Source of the DNA: Candidatus Aminicenantota bacterium
GTDB taxonomy: Bacteria > Acidobacteriota > Aminicenantia > UBA2199
Assembly (NCBI GenBank): GCA_024644125.1
Contig: JAHELQ010000272.1
Coordinates: 1-7,140, forward strand
Length of the DNA: 7,140 bases
Direction of reading: 5' to 3'
The notes beneath the pieces are model-generated. The model was not told the origin of the DNA. It worked only from the letters and a program-made list of their open reading frames with translations, and did not search any database. A program made the translations under genes and the position numbers. Of the stretch, positions 1 to 6,721 are shown one piece after another (within the stretch, counting starts at the first letter, position 1; the number at the start of each line of letters is the position of its first letter).

Positions 1-1219
1 AAGCCAGGCCCGCGATCATGGCCCGACTCTGTTCCGGAGTGATCCGTTTATCCATCAATTCCAGCACATGGGGCGAGCCGCTGTCGAGCCCCAACCGGGC
101 ATGATAAAAACCTCCCCGCCGCCACATCAGCGCGGTGTCGAAGTCGGAGCCGTGATCGTCCACCTTGAGGTACGCGGACCAATACAACGGCTTGTCCCGT
201 TCGATCAATTGCAGGCAAAGTTCTGAGATATACGGATTGACAAGGTTGTCGCTCAAATAGAACAATTGCGCCCCGTACAATTCCGCCAACCGGCACATTT
301 CGTCGGCAATCCGGTGAACCTCTTTTTGTTTGAATTTTCCAAAATATTCCACTACATTACAAAAACTGCATTGGTACGGGCAACTGATGGAACCGGTAAA
401 CCCCAGGTACGGATACTTTTTGACATCGATATCCGAATAATCGGGAAGCGTCAGTCGCTCGAATTCAGGTGTCTGTCCCCCGGTATCCTTCCGGGTATAG
501 ATCCGTTGCCCCGGAGGCAACGACCCATCCAGATATTTGAGAAACAATGTCTCCCCCTGTCCGATAATGATGGTATCGATAAACCCCTTCGTTTTTTCAA
601 GAAAATAGTCCAGATCGGGAGATCCCTGTGCCAATTGTTCCGAAAAAACAGAGCCCCCCATCACGGTCCGGATCTCCGGGTACCGCTCCCGGATCTTCTT
701 GAATATAAAGACCGCCGCGGGAAGAATGTCTTTGTAAACAGACAATCCCAACACATCGGGACGATCCCGTTCGATATAGCCGGCTACATACCCTTCCAGC
801 CATTGGAACAATTCTTCCACTATATCTTCTTGCCGGCTCAAAAGATCGTCGCCGGCGTCGATAAAATAGGTTTGGCCGATGAGAAGTTTCACCAATTCAC
901 GGTATTCCGTTTGGTCTGCGCGATTGATATGCGCCATCATATGATTGCGCAACACATCGGTTCCAATGCTGAAAAAATTCCCCTGTTTTTCGACCGGAAC
1001 AGATTTTCGCAGGGAATTAAAATACCTGTAATAAATTTCCTTGTAGCCGTCATCGGCGTTGGCGTCGCCAATTGTCACCGGATAGCCGTAATTCTCAAGA
1101 AAACTTTTCAAGCTGGCAATGCCCACCGGAGGAATCATCGGGGTCCAAAACGGCAATAATAACAAAAGTATCTTTTCCTGGTCCCCGTTATCGTTTTTTT
1201 CTTTTTTTCTCTCTAACAT
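1..1219 (-). CDS. Cobalamin-binding-type radical SAM enzyme, N-terminal 406 codons (C-terminus beyond window)
   Basis: This is the third gene of the operon; its 3' end is cut off by the window edge, with no stop codon down to base 1. Residues 17-50 (ILLLLLPFWTPMIPPVGIAS and following) and 153-230 (PDVLGLS, then VMGGSVFSE, then IIGQGETLF) have the alternating strand/helix pattern of the B12-binding N-domain found in class B radical SAM enzymes. The radical SAM core follows, with C280, C284 and C287 in CPYQCSFCN to hold the [4Fe-4S] cluster. A later GLDSGSPHVLELMDK segment (377-391) matches the SAM-contacting strand of the family. No DxHxxG motif is seen, so any cobalamin would be bound without a lower-ligand His. 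Family members methylate unactivated carbons or do other radical chemistry on natural products; the substrate here is unknown. I chose the ATG at 1219 because AAGGAG lies 12 bases upstream. Codons 4-9 contain two A7 runs. Family assignment is firm, exact function is not. Confidence 0.93.
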   Translation of the reverse strand, partial: MLERKKEKNDNGDQEKILLLLLPFWTPMIPPVGIASLKSFLENYGYPVTIGDANADDGYKEIYYRYFNSLRKSVPVEKQGNFFSIGTDVLRNHMMAHINRADQTEYRELVKLLIGQTYFIDAGDDLLSRQEDIVEELFQWLEGYVAGYIERDRPDVLGLSVYKDILPAAVFIFKKIRERYPEIRTVMGGSVFSEQLAQGSPDLDYFLEKTKGFIDTIIIGQGETLFLKYLDGSLPPGQRIYTRKDTGGQTPEFERLTLPDYSDIDVKKYPYLGFTGSISCPYQCSFCNVVEYFGKFKQKEVHRIADEMCRLAELYGAQLFYLSDNLVNPYISELCLQLIERDKPLYWSAYLKVDDHGSDFDTALMWRRGGFYHARLGLDSGSPHVLELMDKRITPEQSRAMIAGLA

Positions 1220-1231
1220 GTCTGAATTACG

Positions 1232-1237
1232 CTCCTT
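1232..1237 (-). promoter_or_regulatory. Ribosome binding site of the radical SAM gene
   Basis: AAGGAG on the minus strand sits 12 bases before the ATG at 1219, inside the 43-base gap after the NRPS stop codon. The spacing is a little long, but no better start lies nearby. An ATG at 1251 opens only a 12-codon frame in a different phase. Confidence 0.7.
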
Positions 1238-1262
1238 ATTCCCAAATACATCGTTCCCGCCG

Positions 1263-4200
1263 TTACAGCCTGAAGTCTTCATCCTGCCCAGATACCGCTT
1301 CAGAACTGGCCGCGATGTAATCATGGGAGACCTGGATATCGTCAACCAGGATATCGCCGTCGCCGGCCACTGTATCGACGACATCGCACATATGGCGGCA
1401 TATCTTTTCCACCAAACTCTTTTCATATTTTTTGGCATTGTATTTGAATTCGATCACCAGATTTTCTTCTTGCGCCACGACAATGTTAAAATCAAAACTA
1501 TTATGCTCAAATGTCTCCACCCGGGAAACGCTGAACACATTCCCGGCCGGCAATGTGTCCGCCCCGGTCAACAAATCGCGAAGACGGCTGGCGACAGGAT
1601 AATTTTGAAAAGAGACCAAACTGTCGATTAAATCGTTTTTCAATCCACTATTCGCCTGTATCTCCACCAGCGGATAATGATGGTGATTCTCCCCTTCGAT
1701 CGCCGACGCCTGCATCGTTTTCAACAATCGCCTAAACGTGGTATCCCTGGAATACGCGACTCTCACCGGAATGGAATTGATAAAAAGTCCCACGATCGAA
1801 TCCACTCCGGGAATCGACGGCGGCCGCCCGGAAACCACAGCTCCAAAAACGACATCGCGCTTGCCATTGTATTTTGCCAGTACCACGCCCCAGATCGTCT
1901 GGATCATCGTGTTCATCGTCACATTGAGGCGGTTCGCCAGCTCCCTCAACTTCGTCGTCCTGGAACCGGCCAATTCAATCTCGATTCTCTCCAGTTCGTA
2001 TCCCCCGCCGGATGTTTGGCTGCCGCCTTTCCGGGGAACAAGCGCCGGAACATCGTACCCATCGAGATAGCGACTCCAGTAAGCCGAAGACCGGTCGGAA
2101 TCCAATGTCATCAGCCACTTGACAAACAACCGGTATGGCACCGGCGTCGCCGAGGGGCTCCGGCGCCCCGCCGCCAAACCGCTGTAAATCTCGAAAAAGT
2201 CCGCGTTCAGAATTCCCACGCCCCATCCGTCCATCAGGATATGATGGAAGCTCCAGATAACTTCGAACTGCCGCTCGGCGATCCGCAGTACAGCCACCCG
2301 CACCAAAACATCCCGGGCGAGATCGAACGACCTTCGGCGGTCCGCCTTGCGAAAGGCTTCGATTCGATCTTCCACATCGTTGTCCGGTTTTTCGTCCCGG
2401 GATTGTAGATCGCTGTATATAAACTCTATGGGGCGGTCATGTAAAATCAACTGGACCGGCCGCGGCAATCCTTCATATAAAAAGGCAGCCCGGAGTATTT
2501 CATGCCTCCGAGACAACTGGCGCAACGTCTGCTGAACCAATACAATATCCAACTGGCCATGCAAGCGGTAGGAGGTTTGCTCAAAATACGCGGACCCACC
2601 CGCCTCGAGTATGGCGTGAAAGAGCATCCCCTCTTGCATCGGAGTTAATGGATAGATGTCGTCCAAAACATATTCCCGTTGGATTTTGCGAAGTACCTCG
2701 AATGGAATGTCCCGGTAGGTAAAATCTCCAGGAGTATGAACCGGCTCGTTCACGGAGGTGCAAAACCGCACCAATTGTTCGAGAAAAGATTTATAGCGGT
2801 CCCAAAATAGCGCTACCGTCTCTTCTTTGTATTGGCAGGGACTGTAGGTCAGAGACATCTCGAGGCGTTCTTCGCGAATCACGCCCGAAATGTCAAAATC
2901 ATAAATCCGGTGATTGGACGGGCTCTGCGGATGTCCGGTGAAATCAGGCGCCACGTTGAAGGGGAGCTGGTGAAGCTCCGCATCGATACTTCCCAGATAA
3001 TTGAAGCTGATCCGGGGCTTCAGCTTATGGACCAATCCTTTTTTATGCATCGAGGGTGTCAGGTATTTCAAGACGCCATAGCCGGCGCCTTTTCGCGGAA
3101 TTTGCCGCAACGCCTCTTTGACACGGACAATCGTACTCTCCAAATCTCCGGCATCGACCTCCGGTAGAATCACAGGAAAGAGAGCGGTGAACCAACCGAC
3201 TGTACGGCCGGTATCGAGATCCGAAGCCACCGCCTCCCGTCCGTGCCCCTCCAGAGCCAGTAGTAATCGCGGACAATTGAAGATCTCTGCCCCCGCCAAC
3301 GCCAATCCGGCGAGAAGTAAATCGTTCATGGAGGTATAAAATGCTTCATGGGACCGCGTTTGCAATCGTTCCGTATCCCTGGGCGACAGCGTGAACGCGA
3401 CGGTAAGGCTATCGGCAATCACCCCCGGTTCCGTAGCAAAATCCCGTGGAACTGGAGCGGGTTCCGTGTCTTCGAGCGGCCGCCAATACTCTATTTCCTC
3501 AAGAAAATCTGCATCGACGCTGAGTTTATGAAGTTGTTCCCCCCATTGGCCGAAGGAAGCGCTCCGCGCCGGCAAAACCAGAGGGAGGTCTTCCGTGTAT
3601 TGGCGATGAAGGGTTGCCAGGTCTTGAAAAAGAATGCGCCAGGAAACCCCGTCCACCACAAGGTGGTGAATGACGATCAACAGCCGGTCGCCGTCGGCCA
3701 GTCGGAACAACGCCAACCGCAGCAACGGCCCCTGTTCCAATGAAATTGACGATTGAATCTCGTTTGCGGAGCTCTCCATGGCGGCGATGGGATCCTGCCG
3801 GCGGGAAAAATCGAATATTTCCACCTGGAGCCGGGAATCTCCATTTTTGTTTTCCTGGACAATATCATCCTTCTCTCTGGAAAAAGTCATTCTCAGTGCA
3901 TCGTGGTGTTCCATGATTTTTCCGAATATCGCGCGGATTTCATGTTCGTCAAAACCGCCGGGAGCCAGAAGCATCACCGATTGGTTAAAGTGGTTTTGGT
4001 ACCCGTATAGATCAAAGAACCACATCTGGGAAGGAGTGAGAGGCGCAATCCCTGAAACATCCGTTCGCTCCACAATCGAGGTCGAGCTTCGCACATACGG
4101 GGACAGCTCCGCGATGGTGGGATTCTGGAATATTTCCTTCATATCAAATTGGTAGCCCAACTCATTCATCCGTGCGGACACCTGAATCGTCTTGATGGAG

Positions 4201-6677
4201 TCTCCGCCGGACATGAAGAAGTTGTCGTGGATTCCCACTTCGCGATTGCCCAACACATCGCTCCAGACGCGAACCATTATCTTTTCCAACTCGTTCCTGG
4301 GGGGAGCGTATGAAACGCCGCTGCCGAGCTCCAATCCCTCCGGCGCCGGAAGCGCTTTTCGATCCACTTTCCCGCTGGGAGTCAACGGCATCGTATCGAC
4401 CGGAATAAAACGCGCCGGAATCATATAATCAGGTAATTCCTTCGCCAAAAAATCCCGTATCCCAGAAACCGTCAATTCTTCCAGACAAACGATATAAGCG
4501 CATAGATACGGATCTCCATGCGCCTGCCGTATCGCCGCGACCGCTTCAGAGATCATGGGGTGCCCGAGTAGCCGGTTTTCGATTTCGCCCAATTCAATGC
4601 GGTACCCTCTTAATTTAACCTGGTTATCGATTCTGCCCAGGAATTCGATGTTTCCATCCGGAAGCCACCGCGCCAGATCTCCGGTGCGGTACATTACAAA
4701 ACCATCGCGTACGGGATCCGGCACAAATTTTCCCGCGGTCAATTCTTCCCTCTTTAAATAGCCCCGGACGACCCCCTCGCCGGAGACGCACAATTCTCCG
4801 GGGACGCCTACCGGCGCGAGATCATCCCGCCCATCCAGGATATAGATCTCGTAATTTGGAATCGGCTTCCCGATGGGAATCCGGTCGTAACGGGAGATAT
4901 ATCCGGGGTTCAACATAAAGGAGGTGCAATTGATGGTGCATTCGGTCGGTCCATAGACATTCATGACTGCGGGAGGCCGGTTTCGATACAATGCCCAAAA
5001 ATCCAGAACCACCTGTTTGGCCAGGACATCCCCCCCCATGATAAAATGTCTTACCTTCACATTCTCCCGGGAACCGGCCGCGGCGGCCGACAGCATTCGT
5101 AGATATATTGGGGTCCCATCCGCCACATCGACACAGTGTTTGTTGTAGAATGCCAGAAGTTTCGGCCCGTCCACCCGGATATCATCCGGAACGATAACCA
5201 ATGTGTGCCCAAACAACAGGGCACCGTAGGTTTGTTGCCCGGACGCGTCAAAAACAAACGGAGATACCAATCCGAGCCGGAGGCTTTCGCCGTAGAGTTT
5301 ATACACCTGGTCCCTGAGGCCGCACATGAAATTGACGACATTCCGCTGCTCCACCATCACCCCTTTGGGATTTCCGGTGGTCCCCGAAGTGTAAATCACA
5401 TATGCCAATCCGGCAGAGGATGATACATCGGGTATGACAGGGGGTGGCGTCCCGTTCAGTTTCTCCGCCTCTATATCGATGATTTTGTCGCCTGAAAAAA
5501 TTTCCTTTATTTCTTCAATCCCGTTCATTATGGATGTAGTGGAAATCAAACACACCGCGCCGCTATCTGTAATGATAAATTGATTTCTCGATCCCGGGGC
5601 GTGATGGTCGAGGGGCAAATAGGCGCCGCCAGCCTGTAAAACAGCCAGGATAGCGAGAACCGTTTCGCTGGACCGTTCGAGCAAGACGCCGACGATTGCA
5701 TCTTTGTCCACCCCTATGCCGATTAAGGCTTTCGCCAGAAATCGACTCCGGCGGTCCAATTCCTGAAATGTGGCATGGCGGTTCGGGAAACTCCCGGCGC
5801 GGTCATCGACAATGGCCACCCGGTGAGGAGATAGCGCCGCTTGTTCTTGAAAGAATTGAGCCAGGCTTTTTTCCAGGGGATAATTCGCGGTCGTGGCGTT
5901 AAATTCCCGGAGGATTTTTTCCCGTTCATGATCGGCAATCAAAGAAATCGCAGCGATCTTTCGCTCCACATCTAAGAGGGAATTCTCCAGCAAAATTAAA
6001 AAATGTTCCGCTAGAAGTCCGATGGAGAGTTCATTGTATTTATTGGCGTCGTATTCCACTATTCCGTCGAGCGCGCCGGAGGTATGTGAGAAAATAAATG
6101 TCACGCTGTTGGGAATCCGCCGCAAATACTGCCGGTCCTGGATATTGTCCAACAATACCGCCACGTCGAACAACGGAAACGTGTTGACAGTCGGCGACAG
6201 GCCCAATTGGTACATCAATGTCTCGATGGGATAGTTCGCGTTGGCAGAAGCTTCACTGATAGTTTGGCGGGCCTGGAGAAGGAACTCCTTGAATGTGAGA
6301 TCGTCGCTCACCCTATTACGTAGAGTGAGAATCGTATTTGTGAAGGCCCCTTCGTTTTTTTGCTTGAAGATGGCGGTTCCCAGCAGCACATCCTCTTCGC
6401 GTGTGTATTTATGAAGCAACACACTCGCCGCCGCTGCCAGCACCATGTGGAGACGGATATCCGAGCCGCTGACGATTTTTGTCAACCGCAGAAATAATTC
6501 TCCCGCGACACAGAATCGATAGCTCTGTGTGTCCGGTTCCTTCAACCCGCCGTCGCGATCGACAGTGAACCGGGAATCCGGCAAATCCCCCGCTAGACGT
6601 TCGAGCCAATAATCTTTCTCCCTGGAATAATAGGCGGCCGCGGCCGCGGAATCATATGAGTGGTTCTGACTTTCCAT
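1263..6677 (-). CDS. Nonribosomal peptide synthetase, partial C - A - T - E - C (predicted D-Gln module)
   Basis: This is a complete 1804-residue assembly-line enzyme. Domains in order are a condensation C-lobe (about 18-255), adenylation (265-775), thiolation (788-862, phosphopantetheine Ser827), epimerization (872-1305) and a full condensation domain (1338-1755) with a roughly 49-residue tail. All core A motifs are present, and the pocket reads as glutamine-like. By family logic it activates an amino acid as AMP ester, loads it on Ser827, epimerizes it to D, and condenses it with an acceptor carried by another protein. It has no thioesterase, and no A or T domain follows the last C domain, so the next module is split across polypeptides. 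The ATG at 6677 follows AAAAGGA at 12 bases. The same frame upstream meets a stop at 6729-6731 with no other ATG, so the half condensation domain at the N-terminus is not due to a misplaced start. It is probably co-transcribed with both neighbours (44- and 43-base gaps). Confidence 0.97.
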   Translation of the reverse strand: MESQNHSYDSAAAAAYYSREKDYWLERLAGDLPDSRFTVDRDGGLKEPDTQSYRFCVAGELFLRLTKIVSGSDIRLHMVLAAAASVLLHKYTREEDVLLGTAIFKQKNEGAFTNTILTLRNRVSDDLTFKEFLLQARQTISEASANANYPIETLMYQLGLSPTVNTFPLFDVAVLLDNIQDRQYLRRIPNSVTFIFSHTSGALDGIVEYDANKYNELSIGLLAEHFLILLENSLLDVERKIAAISLIADHEREKILREFNATTANYPLEKSLAQFFQEQAALSPHRVAIVDDRAGSFPNRHATFQELDRRSRFLAKALIGIGVDKDAIVGVLLERSSETVLAILAVLQAGGAYLPLDHHAPGSRNQFIITDSGAVCLISTTSIMNGIEEIKEIFSGDKIIDIEAEKLNGTPPPVIPDVSSSAGLAYVIYTSGTTGNPKGVMVEQRNVVNFMCGLRDQVYKLYGESLRLGLVSPFVFDASGQQTYGALLFGHTLVIVPDDIRVDGPKLLAFYNKHCVDVADGTPIYLRMLSAAAAGSRENVKVRHFIMGGDVLAKQVVLDFWALYRNRPPAVMNVYGPTECTINCTSFMLNPGYISRYDRIPIGKPIPNYEIYILDGRDDLAPVGVPGELCVSGEGVVRGYLKREELTAGKFVPDPVRDGFVMYRTGDLARWLPDGNIEFLGRIDNQVKLRGYRIELGEIENRLLGHPMISEAVAAIRQAHGDPYLCAYIVCLEELTVSGIRDFLAKELPDYMIPARFIPVDTMPLTPSGKVDRKALPAPEGLELGSGVSYAPPRNELEKIMVRVWSDVLGNREVGIHDNFFMSGGDSIKTIQVSARMNELGYQFDMKEIFQNPTIAELSPYVRSSTSIVERTDVSGIAPLTPSQMWFFDLYGYQNHFNQSVMLLAPGGFDEHEIRAIFGKIMEHHDALRMTFSREKDDIVQENKNGDSRLQVEIFDFSRRQDPIAAMESSANEIQSSISLEQGPLLRLALFRLADGDRLLIVIHHLVVDGVSWRILFQDLATLHRQYTEDLPLVLPARSASFGQWGEQLHKLSVDADFLEEIEYWRPLEDTEPAPVPRDFATEPGVIADSLTVAFTLSPRDTERLQTRSHEAFYTSMNDLLLAGLALAGAEIFNCPRLLLALEGHGREAVASDLDTGRTVGWFTALFPVILPEVDAGDLESTIVRVKEALRQIPRKGAGYGVLKYLTPSMHKKGLVHKLKPRISFNYLGSIDAELHQLPFNVAPDFTGHPQSPSNHRIYDFDISGVIREERLEMSLTYSPCQYKEETVALFWDRYKSFLEQLVRFCTSVNEPVHTPGDFTYRDIPFEVLRKIQREYVLDDIYPLTPMQEGMLFHAILEAGGSAYFEQTSYRLHGQLDIVLVQQTLRQLSRRHEILRAAFLYEGLPRPVQLILHDRPIEFIYSDLQSRDEKPDNDVEDRIEAFRKADRRRSFDLARDVLVRVAVLRIAERQFEVIWSFHHILMDGWGVGILNADFFEIYSGLAAGRRSPSATPVPYRLFVKWLMTLDSDRSSAYWSRYLDGYDVPALVPRKGGSQTSGGGYELERIEIELAGSRTTKLRELANRLNVTMNTMIQTIWGVVLAKYNGKRDVVFGAVVSGRPPSIPGVDSIVGLFINSIPVRVAYSRDTTFRRLLKTMQASAIEGENHHHYPLVEIQANSGLKNDLIDSLVSFQNYPVASRLRDLLTGADTLPAGNVFSVSRVETFEHNSFDFNIVVAQEENLVIEFKYNAKKYEKSLVEKICRHMCDVVDTVAGDGDILVDDIQVSHDYIAASSEAVSGQDEDFRL
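1413..2666 (-). other. NRPS domain 5: complete condensation domain, probably D-donor/L-acceptor type
   Basis: Residues about 1338-1755. It begins with YPLTPMQEGMLFH (1342-1354), has the catalytic HHILMDGWG (1478-1486), and SGRPPSIPGVDSIVGLFINSIPVRV split over 1616-1640. Placement directly after an epimerization domain, and the MQEGMLFH start, fit the DCL subtype. It is followed only by a short acidic tail, not by an adenylation domain. Confidence 0.92.
2763..4064 (-). other. NRPS domain 4: epimerization domain
   Basis: Residues about 872-1305. It carries the family motifs HHLVVDGVSWRIL (1004-1016), NDLLLAGLAL (1118-1127), EGHGRE (1143-1148), RTVGWFTALFPVIL (1158-1171) and FNYLGSID (1225-1232). 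The catalytic His1005 and Glu1143 are both present, so it should convert the tethered L-residue to a D/L mixture on the carrier domain. Confidence 0.93.
4092..4316 (-). other. NRPS domain 3: thiolation (peptidyl carrier) domain
   Basis: Residues about 788-862. DNFFMSGGDSIKTIQV carries the phosphopantetheine attachment Ser827. The GGDSI form, rather than GGHSL, is the version usually found in carrier domains that feed an epimerization domain, which agrees with the domain that follows. Confidence 0.93.
4353..5885 (-). other. NRPS domain 2: adenylation, glutamine-like pocket
   Basis: Residues about 265-775. Core motifs seen: LQAGGAYLPLD (347-357), YTSGTTGNPKG (429-439), FDAS (476-479), NVYGPTE (573-579), GELCVSGEGVVRGYL (627-641), YRTGDL (663-668), GRIDNQVKLRGYRIELGEIE (681-700), LPDYMIP (748-754) and the catalytic Lys770 in PSGKVDR. 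Pocket residues by alignment to GrsA are D477, A478, Q481, D520, I546, G548, V574, I582, N583 and K770. This resembles the published Gln code, differing conservatively at three positions. Confidence 0.92.
5913..6626 (-). other. NRPS domain 1: condensation C-terminal lobe only
   Basis: Residues about 18-255 begin at the YWLERLAG segment that normally follows the first half of a condensation domain. They include FTNTILTLRN (112-121), corresponding to the usual (I/F)xNTxPLR motif, and NYPIETLMYQL (148-158) followed by FPLFDVAVLLDN (167-178). The N-lobe with HHxxxDG is absent, so peptide bond formation by this lobe is not expected. Such half domains are known at the start of some NRPS proteins and may be structural. 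Confidence 0.85.
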
Positions 6678-6689
6678 TGAAATATTGTG

Positions 6690-6696
6690 TCCTTTT
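6690..6696 (-). promoter_or_regulatory. Ribosome binding site of the NRPS gene
   Basis: AAAAGGA on the minus strand ends 12 bases before the ATG at 6677, within the 44-base gap after the upstream stop codon. It supports this ATG as the start even though the protein then lacks the first half of a condensation domain. Confidence 0.65.
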
Positions 6697-6721
6697 AATA
6701 AATTCGCTTCGCGGTACAGGG

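Noticed and set aside
266..1159. 297-codon open frame on the plus strand
   Set aside because: It lies entirely opposite the radical SAM gene, whose minus-strand frame carries the CxxxCxxC and SAM-binding motifs. The plus-strand translation has no recognisable domain and looks like an antisense shadow.
1214..1251. 12-codon reading frame starting at the ATG at 1251 (minus strand), overlapping the radical SAM start
   Set aside because: It has no ribosome binding site and no attenuator-like hairpin nearby, so a leader peptide cannot be supported.
1220..1262. Terminator or promoter between the NRPS and radical SAM genes
   Set aside because: No stem with a T-run on the minus strand and no credible -35/-10 pair in 43 bases. 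The T7 runs on the plus strand are coding A runs of the radical SAM gene.
1119..1631. 170-codon open frame on the plus strand spanning the NRPS/radical SAM gap
   Set aside because: It overlaps both minus-strand genes and the product has no recognisable features. The phenylalanine-rich stretch is just the reverse of the A7 tracts.
1670..1700. HHHY in the last condensation domain (residues 1665-1668) as a second active-site motif
   Set aside because: It matches the ordinary HxYPLxEIQ region of the C-lobe. The real catalytic motif is HHILMDG at 1478-1484.
1677..2408. 243-codon open frame on the plus strand
   Set aside because: Antisense to the final condensation domain of the NRPS. Its product is Arg/His/Pro-rich with no motif, typical of a shadow frame.
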